Of a DNA stretch of 19,478 nucleotides, positions 7,763 through 15,861 are shown in pieces. This stretch comes from JAXGXJ01 sp050943595 (GTDB lineage: Bacteria; Actinomycetota; Thermoleophilia; RBG-16-64-13). The notes under the pieces were generated by a model. It saw only the letters and a list, made by a program, of their open reading frames with translations, ran no database searches and was not told the DNA's origin. The stretch spans positions 1 to 19,478 of the forward strand of contig JBMNPM010000021.1 in NCBI GenBank assembly GCA_050943595.1. Reading direction: 5' to 3'. Both the position numbers and the translations under genes were made by a program. Numbering within the stretch: position 1 is the stretch's first letter; each line of letters starts with the position of its first letter.

Positions 7763-8812
7763 ATGATAGGTGTTCGAACAGCATTACGGCGAGCGGGGCG
7801 GCTCATAGGAATACGAGGCCACGTTGTGGCTCCTGCTCCGCTCGATACCGAACCCATCGGCGCGATGCCTCCGGTAACCCGTCCCGATGGCGAAAGGCCT
7901 CGCGTCGTTATATTCGCCGACCGCCCCGGATGGGCCCACGACGCGGCAGCTCGTCCTATTTCGAAACTTCTCAGTGACGAGTTCGAGATACGAGTGGAGT
8001 ACCGCTCGAATCGGCCCAACCTCGCTCGCTGGCCATTCGACCTCATATACGTGCTCTTTTGGGGCGAACAATACCATCACAAGTACATCCATGACGCCAG
8101 AAAGATCATCAAGCAGGCTGCCAGTACTAGGTGGGCAGACAAATTAACTCCAGCGCAATGGGTTGAGCAGTATCTTGCGGATGCTGGAGCTATCGCCGTA
8201 CCTTCTCGGAAACTGCAAAACATACTTGCGCCCTATCGGAACACCGTTCTGGTTCCTAATGGCTTCGACCCCGAGGTCTTTTCGGTGAAGGGTCTTAGAA
8301 CGGGAAGACTGCGTGTCGGCTGGGCAGGCAACCGCAACGATCCATGCAAAGGGTTGAAAGATGTGCTCATACCCGCGGTTGGAGGAGACTTCGACTTCTC
8401 GATAGCCGGTGGAGACCTCAGTCAAGCGGAGATGGTCGGCTTCTACAACTCCGTTGATGTGATCTGCGTGGCTTCCACTGCCGAGGGCGATCCTTGCACT
8501 CTTACAGAGGGTATGGCGTGTGGCTGTTTTCCTGTGTGCGTCGATGTTGGTATCGTGCCCGAATTGGTGCAGAGTGGCACTAATGGGCTCATTGTCGAGC
8601 GGACTCCAGCTGCTTTTAGGAGCGCTCTGACGTGGTGCCACGAGAACCTCGACCAGGTGCGAGAGATCGGTCTCCGCAATGCCGAGGACATGCTTCGTAC
8701 AAGGACATGGAGGATCGTAAGTGAGCAGTGGCGCACGATCATGCGGTACGCGTATCGTAGGCTGGACGACGGAACTTCTGTCGAAATAGGAGGATCAGCC
8801 CCATTATCCTGA
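7763..8812 (+). CDS. GT4-family glycosyltransferase
   Basis: A 349-residue GT-B enzyme, slightly short for the family because the N-terminal domain is compact. It has VVIFADRPGWAHDAAARPI (48-66), FDLIYVLFWGEQY (92-104), TVLVPNGFDPEVF (161-173), LRVGWAGNRNDPCKGLKD (183-200), FSIAGGDLSQAEMVGFYNSV (212-231) and the EX7E motif E241-E249 within EGDPCTLTEGMACGCFP. The pattern WAGNxxDxxKGLK is common in GT4 proteins of polysaccharide clusters. ATG 7763 is the first in-frame start after the remnant; its Shine-Dalgarno is poor, and upstream decay may have removed the original signals. Its last ten bases overlap the presumed start of the deacetylase gene, so the two are probably translationally coupled. 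Donor and acceptor are unknown. Confidence 0.88.
   Translation: MIGVRTALRRAGRLIGIRGHVVAPAPLDTEPIGAMPPVTRPDGERPRVVIFADRPGWAHDAAARPISKLLSDEFEIRVEYRSNRPNLARWPFDLIYVLFWGEQYHHKYIHDARKIIKQAASTRWADKLTPAQWVEQYLADAGAIAVPSRKLQNILAPYRNTVLVPNGFDPEVFSVKGLRTGRLRVGWAGNRNDPCKGLKDVLIPAVGGDFDFSIAGGDLSQAEMVGFYNSVDVICVASTAEGDPCTLTEGMACGCFPVCVDVGIVPELVQSGTNGLIVERTPAAFRSALTWCHENLDQVREIGLRNAEDMLRTRTWRIVSEQWRTIMRYAYRRLDDGTSVEIGGSAPLS
8788..8805 (+). promoter_or_regulatory. Strong Shine-Dalgarno followed by an ATT, not ATG, start
   Basis: AGGAGG at 8788-8793 is a near-perfect ribosome-binding site, inside the 3' end of the preceding glycosyltransferase. Nine bases later, at 8803, comes ATT in the frame of the deacetylase. 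There is no ATG, GTG or TTG in this frame between the ribosome site and GTG 8974, and CTG at 8809 is the only other near-cognate nearby. Starting at ATT gives M-ILTLTVDTEGDD, exactly where this family normally begins. ATT and ATC starts are rare but known in bacteria (for example infC and pcnB). Confidence 0.6.
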
Positions 8813-9822
8813 CGCTGACAGTCGATACCGAGGGTGACGATCAGTGGACCCCTGGGATTCCTCTAACGACTGAAAACGCTCGTTTCTGGAGGCCCTTTCA
8901 CGACATCTGCCGACGACATGGAGTACCACCAACATACCTCATCACCTCGGAGATCACCGCCGACCCCGCCGCAGTGCACTTGCTTCGTGAGTGGGTGCAT
9001 GCAGACGAGGCCGAGGTAGGGGCCCATCTCCACCCCTGGACTACGCCTCCGTTTATCGATGAACCTGGGTTCCGGGACAATGATCCCTCCCACGCCTTCA
9101 TGTGCGAGCTGCCTGAGGATTTGATACTGGCCAAGCTCGAGACCCTGACAACGCAGATAGAAGAAAAAATCGAAGCCCGTCCTACAGCCTTCCGTGCAGG
9201 TCGCTACGGCATCAACGATCCCTCGGCGAGAATACTTGCAGACCTTGGATACACGGTGGATTCCTCAGTCACTCCACTGATGAGCTGGACCACGCACCCC
9301 GGTCTGCCGCACGGGAACGGAGGGCCGGACTTCCGATCTCACTCGGCGAGGCCCTTTATCATCTCCGGCACCGGAGATCCGGGTCTTCTCGAAATTCCGG
9401 TCACCATCATCCCCACTTCTGCGATACTGCGCCGCTTCCCTGGGCTGCAGGGATTGCACAACTCTCTGCCCGTCAGAGCGCTCAGCAAAGCAACTGGGAG
9501 GCGCATTCTTCGTCACCAGCCTGTCTGGTTACATCCGGCGCACTTCGAGCACACAGTGGGAGATTTGGAGCGAGTTTGTGGCCTGCAATTGAAGGATTCC
9601 GGCGTCGCCGTGATGATGGTGCATTCCAGCGAACTCATGCCCGGCGGCAGCCCACGCACGCCCACGCAGGAATCCGTGGAGGCCGTCCTTCGCCGCTTGG
9701 ACCGCTTCCTGGCCTTCGTTCGCAGCAAGCACGTCACGAGTATGACCCTCTCGGCAGCGGCGGCCGAGGTCCGATCGAGAGGCCACCTCGCCACATTGTC
9801 CCTGAAACAGGATAGGAGTTAG
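8803..9822 (+). CDS. Polysaccharide deacetylase family protein (CE4/NodB-like)
   Basis: With the ATT start the protein is 339 residues. A start at GTG 8974 would delete the first catalytic motif, so the upstream start is required. Motifs in order: TVDTEGDDQW (6-15; the catalytic-base and metal Asp of motif 1), EVGAHLHPW (71-79; metal-binding His), FRAGRYGI (130-137; the R-AGRWG block common in deacetylases of EPS loci), VDSSVTP (152-158) and VMMVHSSEL (270-278; the late catalytic His). The enzyme should remove N- or O-acetyl groups from the polymer or its lipid-linked repeat. No signal peptide is seen, so cytoplasmic action on a precursor is more likely than action outside the cell. Its start overlaps the upstream GT4 and its stop TAG touches ATG 9823 of the next gene, a very tight operon. 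Confidence 0.85.
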   Translation: MILTLTVDTEGDDQWTPGIPLTTENARFWRPFHDICRRHGVPPTYLITSEITADPAAVHLLREWVHADEAEVGAHLHPWTTPPFIDEPGFRDNDPSHAFMCELPEDLILAKLETLTTQIEEKIEARPTAFRAGRYGINDPSARILADLGYTVDSSVTPLMSWTTHPGLPHGNGGPDFRSHSARPFIISGTGDPGLLEIPVTIIPTSAILRRFPGLQGLHNSLPVRALSKATGRRILRHQPVWLHPAHFEHTVGDLERVCGLQLKDSGVAVMMVHSSELMPGGSPRTPTQESVEAVLRRLDRFLAFVRSKHVTSMTLSAAAAEVRSRGHLATLSLKQDRS

Positions 9823-10998
9823 ATGACCCCAGACGGCGACACAAGCCTTCTCCATGGTTTTGACGGGTACATCGTCCAAGACTACGAGACGTTTCAAGCA
9901 CTCAAGGCCGACTGGAACGACCTGCTGTACCGCAGTGGCGCGGTTGCCGCCTGGCTCACTCATGAATGGCTCAGCTGTTGGTGGAGGGCTTTCGGTACAG
10001 GTGCTCAGATGTTTGTCCCGACAGTCCGGCAGAAGGGCCGCTTGGTCGGCGTCGCCCCCATGATGATCGTCCAGACGCGCATCAAGGGGCTAACGTGCAA
10101 AGTCCTTCGCTTCATGGAAAACGGGATCACACCCCGCTCTCACTTCCTGGTAGCCCCGGATCCAGCGGGGGCGAGCGATGACGGGATGAGGGCACTATGG
10201 CGCCTGCTTGCCCTGGACACCAAGAAATGGGACTTGGCCATCCTCGCAAACGTGCCTGAGGAAGGTCTCTCATTTGCTTCTTGGCAGGCTGCCCTCGCAT
10301 CCACCGGCTTACACTCAATGCAATATCCTGACCGTCAGTCCCCCTTCGTAGACCTCTCGGACGGATATGAAGCATTCCACATGTCACTCACTCCGAACAA
10401 GCGCAAGAACATCAGGGCGTCGCGCAGTCGCCTCTCCAAATTGGGGACGATCGACTTGCGGCCTATCCTGGGGACAGACGAGATCCCTAAGGCCCTCGAG
10501 ATCTGTTTCGCTATAAGTGCTCGCAGCTGGAAGGCTGATGCCGGATTGGATCTCGGGGCGCGTCCTGCTGACCGTTTCTTCTACCACAATCTCAGTCAGG
10601 ATGAGACTCTGCGTAAGAAGCTCTACATATGGCTACTCAGCGTCGACGAGTGACCGGCCGCATTCATCATGGTGATCAGAAGCGAGGAAAGCGTCTCCGG
10701 TCTGGCCACCGACTATGATCTAGAATTCAGGAGGAGTTCACCGGGGGTCTATGTTTTATCCCAGATGCTGGAACAACTACCATCACTGGGGGTAACCCGC
10801 TGGGATATGTCTGGTGAACTCTACGATTACAAGTTGTCTTGGACTAAGCAGTCTCTCTCACATGCACAGTTCTGGGTTTTTCATCAGGGCACAAAGTCAC
10901 GTCTGCTGTATGGGGGGAAGGGCCTCACAGATGCGCTGAGAGACTGTTTACGGCGCTCAGCACCGGATGAAGAGCGGGAGGAGAGGGGAGAGGACTGA
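9823..10998 (+). pseudogene. FemAB/BioF2-like GNAT transferase interrupted by one in-frame TGA
   Basis: One 391-codon reading frame is broken only by TGA at 10651-10653 (codon 277); the frame continues unchanged on the other side. The first part has WNDLLYRSGAVAAWLTHEWL (31-50), the PTVRQKGRLVGVAPMMI region, SPFVDLSDGYEAFHMSLTP, NKRKNIRASRSRLSKLG and SARSWKADAG, the usual layout of the Acetyltransf_6 (CelD/BcsL, BioF2) family. The second part continues with AAFIMVIRSEE, YDLEFRRSSPGVYVLSQML and DMSGELYDYKLSWT, its C-terminal GNAT core. Relatives have Asp-Gly/Arg-x-Pro-Val-Ala-Phe at the junction, so the TGA most simply derives from CGA by a C-to-T change. ATG 9823 has AGGAG four bases upstream. 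Such proteins transfer acyl or aminoacyl groups. A truncated 276-residue product may still be made but would lack half of the acetyl-CoA fold. Read-through cannot be excluded. Confidence 0.82.
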
Positions 10999-11033
10999 GG
11001 AGAAGGTTAATCGTCTTCTTGCAGGCGGGCCTA

Positions 11034-12170
11034 TTATCTTCCGAGTCTTCTTCTTACCGAACGCACGGCGTGACGTACCGCACCAAAGCGCAAACTGAGC
11101 AATGCGACCGGCAGACGGCTGGGTATCCCACCGATGGCGATATGCCCTTGGCGGAACCGTTTTTGCTGCGGTTGCCATCCTTTCACCCAAGCGGGTGTAC
11201 CTACCATGTCGAACTGTTTAATACCGGGATCGGCACAGCACCGCTCGATCGTCTTCTGCAAGAGCGCCTGTCCAGGCCCTAGGCGGGAGAACGTCTCATC
11301 GTAGCCTATCTTCACCGTGGCATATGTCTCGCCGGTACGCACACTGAACATGGAGGCCAGGCAGTGACCTGCCGCGTACAGACTGCAAATCTCGCAGTAG
11401 TCCTCCGGCCCGAGCATCTCAGCAGCCAGATCACGATAGAAGGCGACAAGGTTCGGGTGCAGGTTGATAGCAGAACCCGTCCCGTGCTCTCCTTTCCAGC
11501 CTGAGGCCTCAATGTCAAGAAAAGTAGCCAACTCCTTCTCCAGCCCATCTCTTCCCGACACTTGTACGAACCTTACCTCTCCAAATTGCTTGAGTCTGTT
11601 ACTGTTGTTTCGGAGATTCTTGCGGAAATTCTTGGTAAGACCGGCCAGCAAACGATCGTAACTCATCGTGCAATCGATAAAGAACGCCGACCAATCTGAA
11701 CGTGCGCAGAACCGCGACGGCCCATACGCCTCCACCCCTTTCCAGACAACCGACTCTTCCGGCAGCGGTCCCAACACGAGAAACCGGCGTCCCAATGGAT
11801 GCCTACGCAGATATTCCATTACGGTTGGGACCAGCGCCACCCCGGCTTCGTCCTCTGGAACAATCACATCTGTGGTCTGCCAGTGAGAATGCCGGGGAAG
11901 ACCCCAGGCCTTCACCGGAAGACCAAGTGCTTTCTCATATGTGGGCTCCAGCGGACATATGGCTCTGACCTGCTGACCATCGCTGAGGGCCAGATACCTG
12001 GTTAGATCTGGCGCCTGGCACAAGTGATCAAGATATGCGGCGTGCGCCTCATAGGCATGATACCTAGCTCTCGCCGGTATCGTGGGATATAGCCGCCTCC
12101 AGTCAGTCTCCAGAGCCTGCAGTCCTGAGCGGCCGCGGTGTTCGATTATCTGCCAGCACGAGCCGCTCAC
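11034..12170 (-). CDS. GNAT-family (CelD/BioF2-like, FemAB-related) acyltransferase
   Basis: A 378-residue intact protein starting at GTG 12170, whose GTGA overlaps the stop of the upstream glycosyltransferase. Two tandem GNAT-like halves are expected. Visible blocks are LETDWRRLYPTIPARARYHA (20-39), LTKNFRKNLRNNSNRL (178-193), LDIEASGWKG (218-227), CLASMFSVRTGETYATVKIG (270-289), YDETFSRLGPGQALL (290-304) and FDMVGTPAWVKGWQP (320-334). This is the same family as the broken gene that converges on it from the other strand (9823-10998); the two are clearly divergent in sequence, not a duplication. A probable role is acylation of a sugar in the repeat unit, in the cytoplasm. It is the last gene of the leftward operon. 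Only 35 bases separate it from the facing gene, and I see no clear terminator there. Confidence 0.87.
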   Translation of the reverse strand: MSGSCWQIIEHRGRSGLQALETDWRRLYPTIPARARYHAYEAHAAYLDHLCQAPDLTRYLALSDGQQVRAICPLEPTYEKALGLPVKAWGLPRHSHWQTTDVIVPEDEAGVALVPTVMEYLRRHPLGRRFLVLGPLPEESVVWKGVEAYGPSRFCARSDWSAFFIDCTMSYDRLLAGLTKNFRKNLRNNSNRLKQFGEVRFVQVSGRDGLEKELATFLDIEASGWKGEHGTGSAINLHPNLVAFYRDLAAEMLGPEDYCEICSLYAAGHCLASMFSVRTGETYATVKIGYDETFSRLGPGQALLQKTIERCCADPGIKQFDMVGTPAWVKGWQPQQKRFRQGHIAIGGIPSRLPVALLSLRFGAVRHAVRSVRRRLGR

Positions 12171-13207
12171 TTCAAGGACCCTGGCTGACCGATCAACGAA
12201 TGGTAGAGGTGGCTAATTCCCACCAGCCAGGCAAGAAACACCCGAGGGACCCGGGAAAGCAGAGAGTACCCCCAAGGCTTGGCGAAAAAGTAGTCCAGCT
12301 CCCACCTTGCCTCTTGCTGCCTTCCCATACTCAGCAGGTAGCGCACCTTATTACGGCGATGTTTATCCATCACACCTTCGTATTCATGTCGATGCATCTG
12401 CAGGTATTTCTGGTCGCTTCCCCATATGCGCTCAATAATCTTTACAACAGCATCAACACGTGCCACAGGGTCTGCGTCCGTCAAGCGCACGCCGCGATGG
12501 CCGTGGTTCCAGAAAGTGTCACAGTCCATGTAACCAGCCTCACCGCGCTGCGCGAGGCGGGCGAAGCACTCTAAATCTTCAAAGGTTGCTACGTCCTCGG
12601 CAAAATGGAGGGCATCGCCCGCTTCCTTCCTGCGTGCGATAAGCGTGCATGTGCATACATACCAGAAGAAGTGGATTAACGTCTCGTACAGCCGTCCTGT
12701 ATACAGAGTGAAGGGAGGGGCAGACTTAGGTATACCCGGGACGGTGGCAGAGGAGATCCCCGGTCCCAGAATCTCGCTCCACCCGCGCCTCTCGCCTCGT
12801 CGACCAGGCACTTGACAGATTTGATGAGCGAGCCGCTCGCCGGACTCGTCAATCCGCCCATAGTTGCTGAACAAGAACAGAATGCTCGGAAACGCCTCTA
12901 GGATTGCCCGCTGCCAGGAGAGCTTCCCGGTGATCCATTCGTCATCGGAATCCAGAAAGGCCACTAAGTCGCCGGCGGCGGCTCGAATACCGGTGTTGCG
13001 AGCGGCTCCGGCGCCGCGATGCTCACCCCGAAGGTAGCGGATTGGCGGGCCGAAGGAGGCTACAACCGCTTCGGTGTCGTCGGTGGAGCCGTCATCGACC
13101 ACTAGTACCTCGTCTCCGGGGTGGCATTCGCGTATGGCGGACTCTAGCGCACGTCTGAGGATATGCGCTCGATTGTAGGTCGGTATGACCACGGACACAG
13201 TCAGCAA
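12167..13207 (-). CDS. GT2-family glycosyltransferase
   Basis: A 346-residue GT-A enzyme. The N-terminal domain has MLTVSVVIPTYNRAHILRRA (1-20), VLVVDDGSTDDTE (34-46; the nucleotide-binding DDGS), GAGAARNTGIRAAAGDLVAF (65-84) and LDSDDEW (85-91), the DXD-type metal site. The C-terminal part, FAEDVATFEDLECFARLAQRG, fits the acceptor end, and the tail around FLAWLVGISHLYHSLIG may associate with the membrane. The start is TTG 13207, 12 bases after the ABC transporter stop, with GAGAGG about 8 bases upstream. Its stop overlaps the GTG start of the GNAT gene by four bases. It probably adds one sugar of the repeat unit; specificity is unknown. Confidence 0.92.
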   Translation of the reverse strand: MLTVSVVIPTYNRAHILRRALESAIRECHPGDEVLVVDDGSTDDTEAVVASFGPPIRYLRGEHRGAGAARNTGIRAAAGDLVAFLDSDDEWITGKLSWQRAILEAFPSILFLFSNYGRIDESGERLAHQICQVPGRRGERRGWSEILGPGISSATVPGIPKSAPPFTLYTGRLYETLIHFFWYVCTCTLIARRKEAGDALHFAEDVATFEDLECFARLAQRGEAGYMDCDTFWNHGHRGVRLTDADPVARVDAVVKIIERIWGSDQKYLQMHRHEYEGVMDKHRRNKVRYLLSMGRQQEARWELDYFFAKPWGYSLLSRVPRVFLAWLVGISHLYHSLIGQPGSLK

Positions 13208-13219
13208 AGACAGGCCTCT

Positions 13220-15004
13220 CTAATTCATTAAAGCCATTTGGCGGAAGGAAGCGTTGCTTTCACACAACTTGTCAAACGTATCGACACCGGCAACCCGTCC
13301 GTTTTCGACGAAGATGACGCGATCAGCATCTCGGACAGTCGAAAGTCTGTGCGCCACCAACAGAATGGTGTGAGTGCCACGCAGATGGGTCAACGAATCC
13401 ATGAGACCCTGCTCCGTCGCATTGTCTAGGGCAGAAGTCCCCTCGTCGAAGATGAGGACCTCGGGCCGGCGATAGAGAGCTCGAGCTATGGCTATACGCT
13501 GCCGCTCACCACCTGAGATCCTTACCCCCCGCTCACCCACGATGGTGTCCAAACCTTCCGGAAGAGACTCGATGAAATCTTCTAGCTGCGCCAACTTGAC
13601 AGCTTCTTCTATGGCAGCTGCGTCAATCTCGTCATCAGGAAGTCCCAGCGCGATATTGTGACGAAGTGAGTCATCAATGAGGAAGACCATCTGTGGCACC
13701 ACTCCCAGATTTTGCTGCCAGGCGCGGGTGTTGCCGGCGATATCACGCCCATCGACAAGCACACGTCCGCTGCTTGGGGATAACAGCCCAATAATGAGAT
13801 CTATCAGGGTGCTTTTGCCTCCACCAGTGGGACCGCAGATACCGATTTGCTCACCGCGCCGGATAGTCAGGTTGACATCGGAGAGCGCCTTGCAGTCGGC
13901 ACCCTCATAAGCGAACGAGACTTCCTCCATCTTGATCTCATGCCTGAAGAGAAGCGCTTTCACCGGCTCCTTCTCGGGACAATTTTGTTCGATCAAACGC
14001 AGATCCTGGTGGATGTCTTCCGTCCGAGCCGTGGAATACTTGATGCTGTTGAAGCCGGCTACGATCTTCTGCAACGAAGGCTGCAACCGCAGACCTGCGT
14101 ATCCGAAAAGGCCCAAGACCGAGAGTGTGTCCGCAGCCTCCAAGCCCCTGGCTACGGTGTAGGCGAAGTAGATGAGAATGAACCACACCAGGGATGTCTC
14201 GATGACAAGTCGGGGCAGTTGGCCCAGTGTCATGTTAAGGTATGACATGTGAGCGAGTCGCCGGTGACCTCTGCCGTAGGCTTCAGAAAAGAACCGTTCT
14301 CTTCCCAATACTTTGATGTCTCGTACGCCCCCGAACGATTGCTGCAAGGAGGCCAGAGTGTCTTTGTGCATGGCGTGGGCGGTCTTGCCCAGACTTCTCA
14401 GCCGGGGCTGCACGAAGAACATCAGAATCGCAGTCGCCCCACCTATCACAACGATGGCAACGGCAGTGCCTATGGGCGAAACGAGTACGAGCAGGATCAA
14501 GATCCCGATGGCCATCACGACTTCGGCCGTAAGACGGATCAGCGGCGCAAACACCGATCCGACGAGTTCGATGACCGCTTGATGGCCGTTGCGGATGAGT
14601 TCTGAGGAGTTGCGCTGTAGGTGGAAAGAATAAGGCAGACTCAGATAGCCCCTCACGAGCTTGGTGGCCAAGCTAGCTGCCGAGTTGGCCGTCACCCGTG
14701 CCATGATGTACTCAATGGAGATAGCGGCCACCGCCCGGATGAGGAAGAAGACGATCATTATCCCTACTAGGGCGAGAAGGACTGTTCTGTCTTCGGTTTC
14801 ACCGGTGAGGCCGCGAATATCGCCTATAAGCGGCAGGCTCATTGTTCCGTTGGGATTTGCCACGAGACCAACAAGCACATAGACGAGGGCGGCGGCAGCG
14901 ACCTCAAGTACGCTGTTGATAACCGAAAGCAGCACCAAGATTGGCCAGCGAAACCGCTGCCCCTGGTCCATAAGATGCAGCACTTGTCGAATGGTTGTGA
15001 TCAA
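13220..15004 (-). CDS. ABC transporter, membrane and ATPase domains fused (PglK/MsbA-type flippase or exporter)
   Basis: A 594-residue half-transporter. The membrane part (about 20-340) has hydrophobic segments near 20-48, 76-100, 158-178, 180-200 and 265-285. The ATPase part has all motifs: Walker A GPTGGGKST (391-399), Q-loop VVPQM (435-439), signature RISGGERQRIAIARAL (495-510), Walker B VLIFDEGTSALD (516-527) and H-loop AHRLST (551-556). Walker B is followed by Gly (DEGTSALD) where many exporters have Ala (DEAT), as in some glycolipid flippases. It most likely flips a lipid-linked oligosaccharide or exports a polysaccharide precursor, working as a homodimer. The start is TTG 15004, overlapping the stop of the pyruvyl transferase gene (TTGA). 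With the Wzy-like gene beside it and no Wzx seen here, this transporter may take the Wzx role (inference). Confidence 0.93.
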   Translation of the reverse strand: MITTIRQVLHLMDQGQRFRWPILVLLSVINSVLEVAAAALVYVLVGLVANPNGTMSLPLIGDIRGLTGETEDRTVLLALVGIMIVFFLIRAVAAISIEYIMARVTANSAASLATKLVRGYLSLPYSFHLQRNSSELIRNGHQAVIELVGSVFAPLIRLTAEVVMAIGILILLVLVSPIGTAVAIVVIGGATAILMFFVQPRLRSLGKTAHAMHKDTLASLQQSFGGVRDIKVLGRERFFSEAYGRGHRRLAHMSYLNMTLGQLPRLVIETSLVWFILIYFAYTVARGLEAADTLSVLGLFGYAGLRLQPSLQKIVAGFNSIKYSTARTEDIHQDLRLIEQNCPEKEPVKALLFRHEIKMEEVSFAYEGADCKALSDVNLTIRRGEQIGICGPTGGGKSTLIDLIIGLLSPSSGRVLVDGRDIAGNTRAWQQNLGVVPQMVFLIDDSLRHNIALGLPDDEIDAAAIEEAVKLAQLEDFIESLPEGLDTIVGERGVRISGGERQRIAIARALYRRPEVLIFDEGTSALDNATEQGLMDSLTHLRGTHTILLVAHRLSTVRDADRVIFVENGRVAGVDTFDKLCESNASFRQMALMN

Positions 15005-15861
15005 GAGCGCGTCGCTTCAATCCAGCGCTTGTTCAACAGCGGTGGTATGGTCAGAACGGCGGATGAAAGCAGGGCCGATAGAAGGGCGCGTTGCTTGTCT
15101 GTAACATTCTCCCCATCGGGAAGTCGTGCATGTTTTACTAAGTCGTTGAGACATCCTTCTTTGATTTCCTGTGGATATATGTGAATAGGGCTCGCGGAAA
15201 TGCGCATGCCCTCCAGAAAATCGTAGAACTTGAACTCGTCTCCGACCAGGACAGGGTCCATCTTAGCCCAAACCCACGGGATCCCATAAGCATGAGCAGT
15301 GACAATCCCATGCAGCGAGGTGGAGATCACAGCTTTGCACGCGGATAGTTCTGTAGCTACAGACTCGACACTCTGAGACACATCGATGATCTTTACCCCC
15401 TCCAGCCCCTTCCCCGCCTCGATACCGGCCGCATGCCAATAATGGGGGACGAAGCCGACCTCATGGCGCCTAGGCTGAGCATCATACATCATCGATAGTA
15501 GGAGACCCGGATCACAGAAGACGTCCGACGTTTTCCATCCGAGCCCCTTGGCGATCTCCCTGGTGCGTGGTCCGCGAAAGGCAAGCACCTCGAGTGGTTC
15601 CAACGGCTCTACTCCTGCGCACGTATGATCCTCTGAGATGAACCCACTGCCCCAAATCACACTCGATGGGTAGCGAAGGCTTTGCAGTACCGATCCAGCC
15701 CCCACGAGTGCCGGACCGCGATCACGCAAAGACCTGCGTACATTCACCACCCTTCTGGCGCCGAGCCAACCCAGAGCCGCCTTGGTGACTAAATCCCCAA
15801 AATTCCGCTTTCCATCCCACCAGTACGCGTAGAATGGCTTCCTGAAGCCGAGATTCAGCAT
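15001..15861 (-). CDS. Polysaccharide pyruvyl transferase family protein
   Basis: A 286-residue protein of the PF04230 family (CsaB/ExoV/WcaK type), which adds a pyruvate ketal from phosphoenolpyruvate to a sugar and makes the polymer acidic. The N-terminus has YAYWWDGKRNFGDLVTKAAL (11-30), with the typical N-x-GD. Next come ALVGAGSVLQ (51-60), VIWGSGF (68-74), LAFRGPRTRE (93-102) and CDPGLLL (116-122). The hallmark C-terminal block is AVISTSLHGIVTAHAYGIPW (177-196), where the His-Gly pair is characteristic. ATG 15861 has AAGGGG six bases upstream. It overlaps the end of the Wzy-like gene by seven bases and the start of the ABC gene by four, so translation is probably coupled. The protein is somewhat short, as is usual for the ExoV-like branch. 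Confidence 0.9.
   Translation of the reverse strand: MLNLGFRKPFYAYWWDGKRNFGDLVTKAALGWLGARRVVNVRRSLRDRGPALVGAGSVLQSLRYPSSVIWGSGFISEDHTCAGVEPLEPLEVLAFRGPRTREIAKGLGWKTSDVFCDPGLLLSMMYDAQPRRHEVGFVPHYWHAAGIEAGKGLEGVKIIDVSQSVESVATELSACKAVISTSLHGIVTAHAYGIPWVWAKMDPVLVGDEFKFYDFLEGMRISASPIHIYPQEIKEGCLNDLVKHARLPDGENVTDKQRALLSALLSSAVLTIPPLLNKRWIEATRS

Noticed and set aside
10651..10653. TGA as a selenocysteine codon
   Set aside because: The family has no redox residue at this site, I see no convincing bacterial SECIS-like stem-loop right after the codon, and a CGA-to-TGA change explains it simply.
10999..11033. Shared bidirectional terminator between the convergent operons
   Set aside because: No GC-rich inverted repeat flanked by T-runs or A-runs could be found in this short gap.
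13847..14605. Plus-strand open frames opposite the ABC transporter
   Set aside because: The minus-strand frame contains all ABC motifs; the plus-strand translations look like antisense compositional artefacts.
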